A DNA stretch of 64,000 nucleotides, from the NCBI GenBank assembly GCA_946555345.1, contig CAMNSS010000003.1, forward strand, positions 72,080 to 136,079, in the 5' to 3' direction. The position numbers were made by a program, and so were the translations under genes. The stretch is from an uncultured Eubacterium sp. GTDB taxonomy: Bacteria > Bacillota > Clostridia > Peptostreptococcales > Anaerovoracaceae. Below the pieces are notes generated by a model. That model searched no databases. It saw nothing but the letters and a program-made list of their open reading frames with translations, and was not told the origin of the DNA. This document shows, one piece after another, positions 1 through 8,452 of the stretch; the stretch's first letter is position 1, and the number at the start of each line of letters is the position of its first letter.

Positions 1-677
1 GCGCCTATGCCGTTCCCGTCCGGGATTTCCTGCCTCCATATCACGGTCAGCTTGGACAGCGCCCTCACTTCATAAGTCTCTGAAAGCCCTGTTATGTCCG
101 ACACCCCCGTATCTATTTCCAGCACGCCCGTATCCCTTTTTTCCAAGGTAACTTCCAAATGCCCGGGCGTAAAAATAAAATCAATGAACACCCCGTAATT
201 CGTCAGCGCATTCCCTATGTACGTGCAAAGGTTAAAGATCCCATTTTCTGCCGGCACTTTCGCCGCTACCGGCGTATGGGTTTTCACAATCACGTCCAAG
301 TAGCTGATGTTCACGATGCCGTCAGGGTTTTCAATGAAATTCCCAGTGATCTGGTCTGCAATAAAATCTTCAATGCCTGTTTTAAGCAGCGCCTCGTTTG
401 CGAGGATCACTTTCTGGTCAAACAGCTTCGGCATTTCAACCACAGTAATCGTATAATGGGCTTCATCCTCAGCATTTTCAATGTTGCTTACGATTCCCTG
501 CCATTGCTTTTTCCCGTCACGCAAAATGATAAAGTCCTCTTCCTCGGCAACGGGCTTCCTATGTACCGTGACCTGGCTTTTTCCATCGTATTCCGAATCC
601 TGCGCAGCCTCATAATCTGACACCGTAATGACGTCACGGAGCGCATACGAATGTTTTGATATCACGCTTACCTGCAT
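1..677 (-). CDS. Phage tail-tip protein (Gp37/endopeptidase-tail-like), C-terminus cut by window edge
   Basis: The frame is open from an ATG at 677 (preceded by AAGGCGGTG at good spacing) to position 1, giving 225 codons without a stop. It directly follows the distal tail gene, which is where siphoviruses keep the tail-associated lysin or tail endopeptidase. The visible part is mostly beta-rich, with recurring charged turns such as EEEDFIILRDG and a segment reading YTITVVEMPKLFDQK, as in the N-terminal hub domain of such proteins. Role by position: tail-tip hub that anchors the receptor-binding or cell-wall-cleaving region. The catalytic part, if any, lies outside the window. Confidence 0.7.
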   Translation of the reverse strand, partial: MQVSVISKHSYALRDVITVSDYEAAQDSEYDGKSQVTVHRKPVAEEEDFIILRDGKKQWQGIVSNIENAEDEAHYTITVVEMPKLFDQKVILANEALLKTGIEDFIADQITGNFIENPDGIVNISYLDVIVKTHTPVAAKVPAENGIFNLCTYIGNALTNYGVFIDFIFTPGHLEVTLEKRDTGVLEIDTGVSDITGLSETYEVRALSKLTVIWRQEIPDGNGIG

Positions 678-679
678 AG

Positions 680-1510
680 TTACACCGCCTTGTAATACTT
701 TTCCATGTTAAGGATGATGTTGTTCATCTTCCCTGTGCGGGAACGGAAAAAAACCTCTGAAGCGCCAATCGGCAGCTTAAAAAAATTATCGTTGGTAAAA
801 TCAAGGCAGTCCTTGCGGTCTGCCCCGTCCACCTCTATCCGGAGGTCGTCATCAAAAGTGCTGATGGACAGGGTCTCACTGCCAAGCAAGGTCAAGTTAA
901 ACCGCACTTGGTTTATCAGCCTGCCTTCCTGGTAAACCATCATCGCCGCATCCGTGCAATGCCCCGTAAAAGACAAAGAAAACGGGCTTTCCACATGCCC
1001 TGTGTTCTCAAACCTAAAATAGACATAATTCAAGTCATTGAATCTTGTTTCCCACCTGAAATCCCAGCGCACTTCCCGGTCTGCCCTTTTGATATGGTAC
1101 TCAAACTGCTCCTCGGTGTAAAAGAGCGATTTGCACACGAAACTAGCCGACACTTCAAAACGCTGCCCCCTGGCGTAGTTTCCTTTTTCGATTCCCACCA
1201 GATCCACATCCGCAAAATATTCCGCATCCACGCCAGAAGGCTTATACACGAATACCGTCTTTTTTGACTGGTTCAGAAATTGCATAAATTCCTGGAAAAC
1301 GGCATACATCCTTTCAGGGAAAACAATGATGCCGGAAATTTTTGGCTGCGACAGTTTCTTGCTGTCCGTCAGCCAGACATCCCCCGTTTTCAGGTAGGAA
1401 CTGCTGTTTTCCATGCCAAAGCCCTGCGGCTTCGTGAAAACTCCGCTTGCCTGACTGTTTAAATCCCATCTCTGCTTTTTTTCATTCATAAGGCAGAACC
1501 TGCTCGCCAT
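680..1510 (-). CDS. Distal tail protein (Dit-like)
   Basis: A 276-residue protein lies between the tape measure gene and the tail-tip gene, the standard place and length of siphovirus distal tail proteins (family of about 250-290 residues). Its start overlaps the tape measure stop at 1510 (ATGGCGAGCAGG reading into the previous stop), which implies translational coupling. Features consistent with the family are an N-terminal beta-strand-rich ring domain and a C-terminal galectin-like region; I cannot see a diagnostic motif, so the call rests on order and size. Function known for the family: a hexameric ring joining the tail tube to the tip. Confidence 0.75.
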   Translation of the reverse strand: MASRFCLMNEKKQRWDLNSQASGVFTKPQGFGMENSSSYLKTGDVWLTDSKKLSQPKISGIIVFPERMYAVFQEFMQFLNQSKKTVFVYKPSGVDAEYFADVDLVGIEKGNYARGQRFEVSASFVCKSLFYTEEQFEYHIKRADREVRWDFRWETRFNDLNYVYFRFENTGHVESPFSLSFTGHCTDAAMMVYQEGRLINQVRFNLTLLGSETLSISTFDDDLRIEVDGADRKDCLDFTNDNFFKLPIGASEVFFRSRTGKMNNIILNMEKYYKAV

Positions 1511-3840
1511 CAGTACATTCCCCCCATTCCTTTGTCCAGCACCTTGATAAGCGGTTTCCCATCAATGCAGATTGTTGTATCCTTGTCCAGGATCGCTTGC
1601 AAAACGCCCAGCATCCTTTCAAGGATTTCCGTCCTCTCGGCGTTTTCCTCCTGCACGGCCGCCCTGATGAACCCCATCAGGGTTTCCACCGGGGCCACGG
1701 CTTCCGCGCCTGCTTCCCCTCCGGCCATGGCTGCGCCCGTAACCGGGTTTACCCCGAAAATAGCGGGCTGGTTCAATACGCCGCCCTTTGCATACCACTC
1801 AATCCCAAGCTTCGGGACCGACCCTTTTAAAAGATCGCCGATATTCCATCCCTTCGGCTTTATAGAAAAATGCGGCAGCTTGATTTTAGGCAGGCTGATC
1901 TTGAACTTGCTAAAAAAGCCCTTGATCGTATCGATGATCTTTTTAATAACGTCCCTTGCTTTTTCGATTGGTTTCGTGATTGCGGTTTTTATGCCATTCC
2001 ACGCTTTCGACGCTATGCTTTTAATGCCATTAAAGACCGTGGATGTCGTGTTCCTGATCCCGCCCCAAGCGCTTGAAACGGCATTCTTGACCGCATTAAG
2101 GACGCCTGTTATGACGGACTTCACCCCGTTCCACACGGTGCTTACCGCATTCCTGATGCCCCCCAGCACCGTGGTGACAACAGATTTAATGGCATTCCAT
2201 GCCGTGGTTACTGCGGACTTTATGGCATTCATAGCTGTGATGACAGCGGATTTTATGGCATTCCAAGCGGTTGTTACAGTGGATTTGACTGCATTGACGG
2301 CCACCGTTACGGCGGATTTTATGGCATTCCATGCCGTGGTTACTGCCGATTTAATGGCGCCCAGCGCTGCCGCAACCGCCGACTTAATAGCGTTCCATCC
2401 CACAGTTACAATGCTTTTTATGGCATCCAGCGCCGCTGTGATTGCAGCCTTAATGGCATTCCAAGCAGCAGACACCGCTGTCTTTATGCCTTCAAGCGCC
2501 GCTGTGATTGCTTGTTTTATGGCATTCCATGTGGCTGCGGCAACGGTCTTTATTCCATCCCATATGGCGGATAAAAAGGAAGATATCCCATTCCATACAG
2601 TTTCGACGGCTGTTTTCATGCCGTCCCAAAGGCCGGTAAAGAATGCTGCTATGCCGCCCCATATGGTTTCTGCGGCCAGCTTGATGCCGTCCCAGATCCC
2701 CGTGAAGAAGTCCCTGATGGCATTCCAGACCGCAATTGCCACCGCTTTGACTGTCTCCCATAAGTTGATCCAGAACTCCCGGAAGCCCTCGCAATGGTTC
2801 CACAAATAGACAAACCCCGCCACAAGGGCCGCAATACCCGCTATGATAAGCGTAAACGGATTAGCCATCAGGGCAGTGCGCAGTACGCCAAATGCAGTCC
2901 GCACTGCCTTTATGGCGCTGCCCAGTTTCCCAAACACGGATATGACGCTGCCTATGCCCGTGGCAATCATCCCGAACCCCGCAAGCAGCGGTCCTGCCGC
3001 CACCACGAAAAGCCCAATGGCAATTATGGCTTTCTGCATCCCTTCCGGCATTCCCGCAAGCACGCTTACAGCCTTCGCAATGGCCGTTTTTATTTTCGTG
3101 ACAACCGGCTCAACGATCTCGCCCAGCTTGGCCATCGAATCTGTAAACTTTGCCTGGGCTTCATTTGCTTCCATGACATCGCCGTTTACCTCCCTGTACT
3201 TTTGGGCGGCTTCCGAATATGCCCCGTTCAGCGTTTTGGTAATGAGCGCCTGGCGTTCCTGCTCGCTGCTGCAGGCAGCCAGTTTTTCATTGAACTCGTC
3301 TTCACTGATCCCTACCCAGTTCAGTGCATCGGCAAGGGGACCGGTAACCTGCCCGACTTTTGCCGTTTCGTTGGCGGCTTCCGTCAGCCCCTCTATCGGG
3401 AGGGAATCACCAAAGGTAGCGAAAACGCCAGTGCAGATATCTGTCCAGGTATTCAATTCCTCCTCGTTATCGCACAGCTTGGCAAGGTGGTTTGCGGCCT
3501 CCACGGATGTATCGGACTCGCCCAGCACTGCATAAAGCCCCTGGTATGTCTTTGTGGCGGCATTGGCGCTGTGGCCGGAAGTCGTGAACCCCGTTTCGAG
3601 TTTTCCCATTTCCGTCCGGTAGTCCCTCGTGCCTTCAGCAAGCCCAAGGACAGCGCCGCCAACCGCAGCGCCGGCAGCCCCGAATTTTTTTGACATATTC
3701 ATCGCGCCTTCGCCGACGCTTTTGAAGGATTTGGATATGCTGCGTTCCGAACCGCCCGCCTTTTCAGTCGTCTGGTCAATTTCCCTGTTGGCTTTTTCAT
3801 TATCTATCGCAATTTTCCCCACCAGTTGAAATAAATCCAT
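1510..3840 (-). CDS. Tail tape measure protein
   Basis: The protein has 776 residues. The N-terminal 200 residues include GRAVGGAVL-like glycine/alanine helices, followed by hydrophobic segments near residues 270-350 (LFVVAAGPLLAGFGMIATG and TLIIAGIAALVAGFVYLW). From about 355 to 610 there is an 11-residue repeat built on W-N-A-I-K-S-A-V. The C-terminus is short and charged. In the family, this protein sets tail length and is injected ahead of the DNA; the hydrophobic segments are thought to help membrane passage. By the usual rule of about 0.15 nm per residue, the tail would be near 115 nm, which is an estimate only. Start: ATG at 3840 preceded by AGGAGGCGGCGC. Confidence 0.95.
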   Translation of the reverse strand: MDLFQLVGKIAIDNEKANREIDQTTEKAGGSERSISKSFKSVGEGAMNMSKKFGAAGAAVGGAVLGLAEGTRDYRTEMGKLETGFTTSGHSANAATKTYQGLYAVLGESDTSVEAANHLAKLCDNEEELNTWTDICTGVFATFGDSLPIEGLTEAANETAKVGQVTGPLADALNWVGISEDEFNEKLAACSSEQERQALITKTLNGAYSEAAQKYREVNGDVMEANEAQAKFTDSMAKLGEIVEPVVTKIKTAIAKAVSVLAGMPEGMQKAIIAIGLFVVAAGPLLAGFGMIATGIGSVISVFGKLGSAIKAVRTAFGVLRTALMANPFTLIIAGIAALVAGFVYLWNHCEGFREFWINLWETVKAVAIAVWNAIRDFFTGIWDGIKLAAETIWGGIAAFFTGLWDGMKTAVETVWNGISSFLSAIWDGIKTVAAATWNAIKQAITAALEGIKTAVSAAWNAIKAAITAALDAIKSIVTVGWNAIKSAVAAALGAIKSAVTTAWNAIKSAVTVAVNAVKSTVTTAWNAIKSAVITAMNAIKSAVTTAWNAIKSVVTTVLGGIRNAVSTVWNGVKSVITGVLNAVKNAVSSAWGGIRNTTSTVFNGIKSIASKAWNGIKTAITKPIEKARDVIKKIIDTIKGFFSKFKISLPKIKLPHFSIKPKGWNIGDLLKGSVPKLGIEWYAKGGVLNQPAIFGVNPVTGAAMAGGEAGAEAVAPVETLMGFIRAAVQEENAERTEILERMLGVLQAILDKDTTICIDGKPLIKVLDKGMGGMY
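1985..2790 (-). repeat. 33-bp periodic coding repeats inside the tape measure gene
   Basis: The DNA shows recurring copies of a unit read on the plus strand as GGCATTCCA(T/A)GC followed by a variable half, at spacings of 33 or 66 bp. They encode the 11/22-residue helical repeat (WNAIKSAV and variants) of the tape measure protein. The copies have diverged in third positions, so they are old. Confidence 0.8.
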
Positions 3841-3855
3841 GCGCCGCCTCCTTTC

Positions 3856-4152
3856 CTACCGGATTTTGATTTTTTTCAATATGTTCCTGGATTTCTGTAT
3901 GGTTGCTTCAACGTACCTGTCATCGAATTCTTCCGGCTGCGGCGCTGCCCCCTGTTTCTCAAGCTCCGCCGAAAACTCCTCAAAGGATTTATCGAATACT
4001 TTATGGAGAAAAAACTCCCAGTTCGTTTTTTCCCGTTGTTCCTCGTTGTGAATCCTCACGCACTCCCCGATAAATTCCGCAAGCCTTCCCGTGCCGATTG
4101 CCTGATCCAGCAAAACAAATGGATTCGCATACCGTTTAAACAGCATATCCAT
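3856..4152 (-). CDS. Probable second tail assembly chaperone ORF (gpT-like)
   Basis: A 98-residue, charged, helical protein lies between the upstream chaperone ORF and the tape measure gene, the position of the lambda gpG/gpT pair. Its frame is -1 relative to the upstream ORF and stays open through the last codons of that ORF, so it could be made either from its own ATG at 4152 (only a weak GGGGA upstream) or as a frameshift extension. Known role of the pair: keep the tape measure protein soluble and recruit tail tube subunits. No sequence motif decides this; the call rests on gene order, size and frame. Confidence 0.65.
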   Translation of the reverse strand: MDMLFKRYANPFVLLDQAIGTGRLAEFIGECVRIHNEEQREKTNWEFFLHKVFDKSFEEFSAELEKQGAAPQPEEFDDRYVEATIQKSRNILKKIKIR

Positions 4153-4157
4153 AAACT

Positions 4158-4589
4158 TTATTTCCCCGATCTGGCTAACCCTGAAGCAACCCTGATAAAA
4201 TCCTTGAACTCATCCTGCGATATGACATCGGCCACCATCTGCGCAAACGCCGCCATGCCCAAAGAGCCGATCTCGTTCCTGTCAAGTCCTGAAAGGCCTG
4301 CGAGGAAAGCATACAGTTCTTTTTTGCACTTTGGCAGGTTTTCAAGGATCAATCCCGCCATATCAATGATCACGCTCATTCCCAGGGCTGATGCGTCCAT
4401 GCCTTTTTTCCCGCCAGGTCCAGCATCCTCCCTTTCCTCATTTTCGCCAGCTGCATCCATGAACGCCTGCACCTGCTGCGGGCTGAAACACTTTTTTAGT
4501 TCTTTCAGCCCGACAGCGCTAATAATTGCCGACATCGTAAAAATATCGTCCGCCCGCAGCTTCCGCAGCTTATATGTGGTTTCACTCAT
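4158..4589 (-). CDS. Tail assembly chaperone (gpG-like)
   Basis: A 143-residue soluble, mostly helical protein lies between the major tail protein and the tape measure region. Residues 10-30 read LRADDIFTMSAIISAVGLKE, a start seen in tail chaperones of Gram-positive siphophages. A central linker (residues 48-65) is rich in E, D and G. The start at 4589 is preceded by AGGAAAGGAAGTT. It ends in GLARSGK, 5 nt before the next start. Assigned by position, size and the paired downstream ORF in the -1 frame. Confidence 0.65.
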   Translation of the reverse strand: MSETTYKLRKLRADDIFTMSAIISAVGLKELKKCFSPQQVQAFMDAAGENEEREDAGPGGKKGMDASALGMSVIIDMAGLILENLPKCKKELYAFLAGLSGLDRNEIGSLGMAAFAQMVADVISQDEFKDFIRVASGLARSGK

Positions 4590-4603
4590 ATGAACTTCCT
4601 TTC

Positions 4604-5353
4604 CTATTGCCTCTCATCTGGCACAAACACATAAATCGGCAGTGAATCAAACACATTTTTCTTGAAGTCCGCCGATGGTTCAAACGTGGTCGTTACCACG
4701 GATGCCTCTTTGTTCTTTCCTTCTATTTCATAGCCGGAGGTGCATATGGCATTTTCCATGATAATGATAATTTCCTCCCCATTGGCTTTTGTCCCTACAT
4801 AAGCGATGTTGTCAAGGTAGTCGGACAGCTCAACCAAAGGTTTTGTCTGCACCTGCCTGTATCCTTTTATGAGGCTTTCCACTTCCTCCCCGACGATTGC
4901 GCGCTTGAGGCTCTCGATGTTATGCTGCACAAGGTTTGTTTCAAGGCTTGCCGTCTCGCCGACTTTATGCGTCATGCCAGCTACCTTCACCGTCGCCCCG
5001 TCCACATCCACGTCCTTGAGTTCTGATGCTATGGACAGCTTGTTGCCGCCTGACGTGGCACCGAGCAGGCACTCTTCCGAATCATCCCATGCGCCGCTGA
5101 CATAATCGCCTACCGCAGGCGTATACCCCTCTGCAAGCCCGATAAACGACAGCCCGCTCGTAAGCTTGCCGATCTGTATCGTGCTTTCCGTTTCTTTTGT
5201 ACCGTCCTCCACTACCTGGAAGACGCCATCCGGCGCTTCCCCGCCTTCACCGATTTCAACCTTCCGGTAAATATGCCGGAAGTTCTTAAAAACCGTCCCT
5301 GACCCCAGCATGACCTCATCCGGCGTCTTGCTGTTGATTCCTGATTTTCTCAT
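4604..5353 (-). CDS. Major tail (tube) protein
   Basis: A 249-residue protein lies between the tail completion proteins and the tail chaperones, where the tube subunit is always found in this phage type. It is beta-rich and acidic, starts MRKSGINSKTPDEVMLGSGTV (a typical opening in which the subunit is described as giving a tail property) and ends PIYVFVPDERQ. The gene is expected to be among the most expressed of the late operon, as it polymerises into the tail tube. It starts 1 nt after the previous stop region (5355), indicating tight operon packing. Confidence 0.8.
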   Translation of the reverse strand: MRKSGINSKTPDEVMLGSGTVFKNFRHIYRKVEIGEGGEAPDGVFQVVEDGTKETESTIQIGKLTSGLSFIGLAEGYTPAVGDYVSGAWDDSEECLLGATSGGNKLSIASELKDVDVDGATVKVAGMTHKVGETASLETNLVQHNIESLKRAIVGEEVESLIKGYRQVQTKPLVELSDYLDNIAYVGTKANGEEIIIIMENAICTSGYEIEGKNKEASVVTTTFEPSADFKKNVFDSLPIYVFVPDERQ

Positions 5354-5354
5354 G

Positions 5355-5732
5355 TTACTCCACGCTCCATTCTTTCACCGTTAAATTAACCTGCATCTTT
5401 TTCAGCTCCGCATCCCCTGTCTGTATGGGGAATGCGGAAGCATAAAAAATGGCCGCCGTGCTGCTCCCAGCGGCGGCCACAAGCCCCGTTACAGGATGAA
5501 AATGCGCCCTTATCCTTTCCTTTGCATCTTCAAGCCCTGCCCACGGCCCGCGCGTAAATCCCGTGAGGATAAACGACGTTTCTTGGAGTCCGTCCTCCGT
5601 GGCGGCCTCCGCTTCCTGGTACTCCCCCACGAAATATGGGTACTTTGGCTTTCCTTCCCATTCCATGAAACTGTAATTCAGGCCAAGGGACTCCATGCCG
5701 GAAGCTATGGCCGCCATTGCGTCTTTCATCAC
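5355..5732 (-). CDS. Tail completion/minor tail protein
   Basis: A 125-residue protein with pattern of the tail-terminator group: N-terminal helix (MAAIASGMESLGLNYSFMEW) then a beta sheet ending in LTVKEWSVE. It overlaps the gp10-like gene by 4 nt (ATGA) and sits right before the major tail gene. In siphophages the gene here encodes the ring that ends tail tube growth and joins the head. Identification is by position and size, not by a recognised motif. Confidence 0.65.
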   Translation of the reverse strand: MMKDAMAAIASGMESLGLNYSFMEWEGKPKYPYFVGEYQEAEAATEDGLQETSFILTGFTRGPWAGLEDAKERIRAHFHPVTGLVAAAGSSTAAIFYASAFPIQTGDAELKKMQVNLTVKEWSVE

Positions 5733-6205
5733 TTCATCCTTTCCTTAAACTTTTTCTCCGCCTGTTTTATGATGGCACGGCGCAGTTTTTGGAAAGCTTT
5801 CCATAGCGACCTGTTCGGTTTTTTCCCGTCCGTCTTGTAAAACTGCTTGCCGCCCCGCCCATAAACGATGATGACTTCACCTTTATACGTCGGCTTCTTC
5901 GCCCCTGCGTAGCCCTCGGCCGGCACATACCATGCAGACTTCCTGCCGTCGCCCTTCAGGGCATATTCCCCCGTCCCGAACTCATTCCAGACTGCATTTT
6001 CCAGCGGGCTTCCGATTGCTGCCTCCCTGCCGCTGCCATCCATGCGGTAAGCCCACGAACCTTTAAGCTGCCCGTTGTCCACGGGGCTGTTCCGTGCTGC
6101 CTGGCTGGCAACTTCCCCGGCGGCCTCATGGAGGAAAGCCTCGGCAGCATCCCCCAGGGCAGCCTTTACGTTCATGCTGTTGTCGATGAATTTAACGTCA
6201 GGCAT
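5729..6205 (-). CDS. HK97 gp10-like neck/tail component
   Basis: A 158-residue protein matching the HK97 gp10 pattern: an N-terminal helix, then ARNSPVDNGQLKGSW, where the P-V-D-x-G-x-L-x-x-S signature is the hallmark of the family, then NAVWNEFGTGEYA, the second conserved block. The C-terminus is a lysine/arginine-rich helix. The family joins head and tail completion. It overlaps the previous gene by 8 nt and the next by 4 nt. Confidence 0.9.
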   Translation of the reverse strand: MPDVKFIDNSMNVKAALGDAAEAFLHEAAGEVASQAARNSPVDNGQLKGSWAYRMDGSGREAAIGSPLENAVWNEFGTGEYALKGDGRKSAWYVPAEGYAGAKKPTYKGEVIIVYGRGGKQFYKTDGKKPNRSLWKAFQKLRRAIIKQAEKKFKERMK

Positions 6206-6539
6206 CCTGCCCTCCTGTGTACTTCAAATAAATTTCAAGCTGCCGGTGCATCCCCAGGGGATCGTCAACCAGCACCACATCATACCGGCTGCCGTCGATT
6301 ACGGCGCGGCATTCCTCCGCCGCGACGCCGCCAAGGTCGGTATACCCGCATACGAACACATGGGTAGACTCCTGTATTTTTGCGTCATAAACTGCATAGC
6401 TGCTGTCGCCTGACGAAAGGTCAAGCCAGCCTGTAAGCACTGCTTCATTCCTCCAGCTAGGGATTCTCTCCCCTATCCCGTTTTGCTTTGCTTCGCCTTT
6501 TACCTGCAAGCAAAGTTCGGCGTTCCCCCTGCCAATCAC
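6198..6539 (-). CDS. Head-tail joining protein (head closure-like)
   Basis: A 113-residue beta-rich protein in the slot of the SPP1 gp16/HK97 gp7 head-closure proteins, between the connector and gp10-like genes. It reads EAVLTGWLDLSSGDSS and HVFVCGYTDL; the strand-loop pattern of closure proteins is present but no signature residue is visible. It overlaps the downstream gene by 8 nt and starts 2 nt before the connector stop. Known role for the slot: a ring under the portal-adaptor that keeps DNA inside until the tail binds. Confidence 0.6.
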   Translation of the reverse strand: MIGRGNAELCLQVKGEAKQNGIGERIPSWRNEAVLTGWLDLSSGDSSYAVYDAKIQESTHVFVCGYTDLGGVAAEECRAVIDGSRYDVVLVDDPLGMHRQLEIYLKYTGGQDA

Positions 6540-6540
6540 G

Positions 6541-7101
6541 TTAAAACCTCGCTTTCCTGTAAAGCCTTAGAAATGATACGTACTTTTTCGGGACTCCGAA
6601 AAATGCGTCCATGTCCGATTCCGTGACATCGGTGGCATATGTCACGCTGTAGCGAGACAATGTTTCCGACTGGATTTCCCTTTTCGATAAATCCCCGCTG
6701 CCCGCCGCCGCATTTTTGAGCTGCCAACCTATGATGTTTGCCGCGCCCAGCTTAATGTCTGCCGGGTACTCAACTTTTGTGACAAGGACGCCAGCTTCAT
6801 CGCAAGCCGGCTCATTCACGGAAAATGCTTCTTCTGATACGCCTTTAACCGTGAACAGCCGCCCCTGCATCATCTGGGACTGTGATACCATGATGGTATC
6901 GCCGGACACAAACGGCACTGCGCCCGTTGCCATGAATATGCCGCAGCTTATGCTGGCCCGGACCCGGAATCCCCTGTCCTGGAAATTGTTGTTGGCATAC
7001 TTCCTGATCAGGAGTTCCAGCGCATCCAGCCTGGCGATCAAGGCCGGTTCGAGTTCGTCCGTGTCTATGTACGCTTTCAGTTCATCAACCGTCATGAGCA
7101 T
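6541..7101 (-). CDS. Head-tail connector/adaptor (gp6/gp15-like)
   Basis: A 186-residue protein starting MLMTVDELKAYIDTDELEPALIARLDALELLIRKY in part: this helix pattern (MTVDELKAYI, then a helix ending in LLIRKYANN) is that of phage adaptor proteins that dock on the portal. The middle is a beta domain (SGDTIMVSQSQM), and the end is helical, also as expected. Position after the capsid gene and before the closure and gp10-like genes fits. Start ATG at 7101, preceded by AAGGAGGGTGCGCC. Confidence 0.75.
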   Translation of the reverse strand: MLMTVDELKAYIDTDELEPALIARLDALELLIRKYANNNFQDRGFRVRASISCGIFMATGAVPFVSGDTIMVSQSQMMQGRLFTVKGVSEEAFSVNEPACDEAGVLVTKVEYPADIKLGAANIIGWQLKNAAAGSGDLSKREIQSETLSRYSVTYATDVTESDMDAFFGVPKKYVSFLRLYRKARF

Positions 7102-7113
7102 GGCGCACCCTCC

Positions 7114-7323
7114 TTATTTTTTAGGTTTCTGTTTCTTGTCTTTGTTTTTTTCGGCCGTATCCGTTTCCTCCACCGCATACCCCCTGTGTTCCCTGTGCCA
7201 TGCGGCCGCCCTTTCGCTTGCCGTCTCCGCCTTCCCGTGCGCAAACTGTATGCCTGCCGCCCCGATCCCGCAAAATTCCGGGTTTTCCGTTACCGTAATG
7301 GTATATTTCTTTTCTTTGCCCAT
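7114..7323 (-). CDS. Small hypothetical structural-region protein
   Basis: A 69-residue protein with a short beta strand at the N-terminus (KKYTITVTENPEF), a helix with HGKAETASERAAAWHREH and a lysine-rich tail (KNKDKKQKPKK). It has a good ribosome site (AAAGGAAAAGGAA at 7324-7336). It sits directly after the terminator that follows the major capsid gene. I do not recognise a family. A head-decoration or capsid accessory role would be guesswork. Confidence 0.6.
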   Translation of the reverse strand: MGKEKKYTITVTENPEFCGIGAAGIQFAHGKAETASERAAAWHREHRGYAVEETDTAEKNKDKKQKPKK

Positions 7324-7372
7324 TTCCTTTTCCTTTCAAAAGACCTTCCCGCACCCAATGCAGGCTTTTCTG

Positions 7373-7400
7373 AAAAATAAGCGCAGCGGGGTTGCCGCGC
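7373..7400 (-). terminator. Intrinsic terminator after the major capsid gene
   Basis: On the minus strand a 7-bp stem (GCGCGGC / GCTGCGC, one G-T pair) with a 6-nt loop is followed by TTATTTTT. Partial termination here would raise capsid mRNA relative to tail mRNA, an inference from position. Confidence 0.65.
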
Positions 7401-7418
7401 CTTTCCCCGCCCTTTTGG

Positions 7419-8432
7419 CTATGCAATTTTGATGTTCCGCAATACGCCTGCATGCCGCGTGTTTTTCAACACGGTGGCCGCTACCATCTCAACTTCCCCG
7501 TCCTTTACCGCTCCTGGCTTCGTAAAGTCCGGGACATACTGGGAAATCACGTTGCTGCCCGCAAGGGACGCCCCGTGGAATCCGTCGTTTGCATCAAATT
7601 TTACGGCGTAGATGTCCGAAAGCCCGGTTGTTGCCGTCCCTGCTTTGCCTTCTTCGACCGGCCCGACCATGCGGGAAACCCCCGCCTTCACGACAGGATT
7701 TGCAGTTGCCGCCCCGTTTGCCACAGTGTAATGGTTGCCAAGATCCATGAACCGCACCCCGTCCATCGCAACCACTTTTTTGCCGAACGCTTCCTCCGAT
7801 TCCGTCTTGTAGCCAAGAATCCTGGCCAGCGTCTGCACCTTGGATATGGTGCTGGTGTTCATCAGGAGCGCATCGCATTCAGTTGTCCTGATAAGGTTCT
7901 GGAGCGCCTCATAAAACTCATCCGCATTTGCTTTCAGGCTGGCTGCCGTGGACACGTCAAGCGCTTTGTCCGTGCCAAACTCCGTTGCAGTCCCCGCAAG
8001 CATTTTATCCAGCCCGTCAAACTCTTTCGTGCTTGTCGCCGCATCCCCATTGATGAGCGTATAGTGGAACAGGGAAATGGCAGCCAGTATTTTTTCCCGC
8101 ATCTGGAAGGCCATGTTGTTGTATTTCCCTTCCGCCTGTTTCAGCACCCTGTCCATTGAAAACTTCCCGCCAAATATTTTTAATTCCGCAGACTTCTTTT
8201 CCACCGTTGCCTGCGATGCTGCATACTCGCTGTTCAGCTCCCTGAAATCCGCAGTCGCCGGCAGCTTTTTTTGGATGTACGAATACGTGAGCGTTGAGCC
8301 GCCTTGCGGTGATACCGTGTTGTCAAACGGCAGCATCTGCAAGACCTCCGATTCCCGCAGGAAAATGTCCACCACCTGCTGCGCCACCTTGTCGTGCATC
8401 CCGACTTTCATTTCCGCTAACGTCATTGCCAT
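7419..8432 (-). CDS. Major capsid protein (HK97 fold)
   Basis: A 337-residue protein from the ATG at 8432 (MAMTLAEM), chosen because AAAGGAAAAGGTGG precedes it; an ATG-like start 3 codons upstream lacks that spacing. Conserved features are the N-terminal helix with IFLRESEVLQMLPF, the segment GGSTLTYSYIQKK, and a late block LSDIYAVKFDANDGFHGA typical of capsid proteins in Gram-positive phages. It follows the gp20-type scaffold gene, as in SPP1-like and lactococcal phages. Known role: icosahedral shell subunit, assembled on the scaffold. Confidence 0.9.
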   Translation of the reverse strand: MAMTLAEMKVGMHDKVAQQVVDIFLRESEVLQMLPFDNTVSPQGGSTLTYSYIQKKLPATADFRELNSEYAASQATVEKKSAELKIFGGKFSMDRVLKQAEGKYNNMAFQMREKILAAISLFHYTLINGDAATSTKEFDGLDKMLAGTATEFGTDKALDVSTAASLKANADEFYEALQNLIRTTECDALLMNTSTISKVQTLARILGYKTESEEAFGKKVVAMDGVRFMDLGNHYTVANGAATANPVVKAGVSRMVGPVEEGKAGTATTGLSDIYAVKFDANDGFHGASLAGSNVISQYVPDFTKPGAVKDGEVEMVAATVLKNTRHAGVLRNIKIA

Positions 8433-8452
8433 AAAAACCACCTTTTCCTTTC

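Noticed and set aside
2794..3693. 299-codon open frame on the plus strand opposite the tape measure gene
   Set aside because: It mirrors the tape measure coding strand, has no ribosome site and shows no protein family; the minus-strand gene is certain.
4150..4170. Canonical slippery heptamer for tail chaperone frameshift
   Set aside because: The run GGGGAAAT is out of the X-XXY-YYZ register; kept only as a possible non-canonical site.
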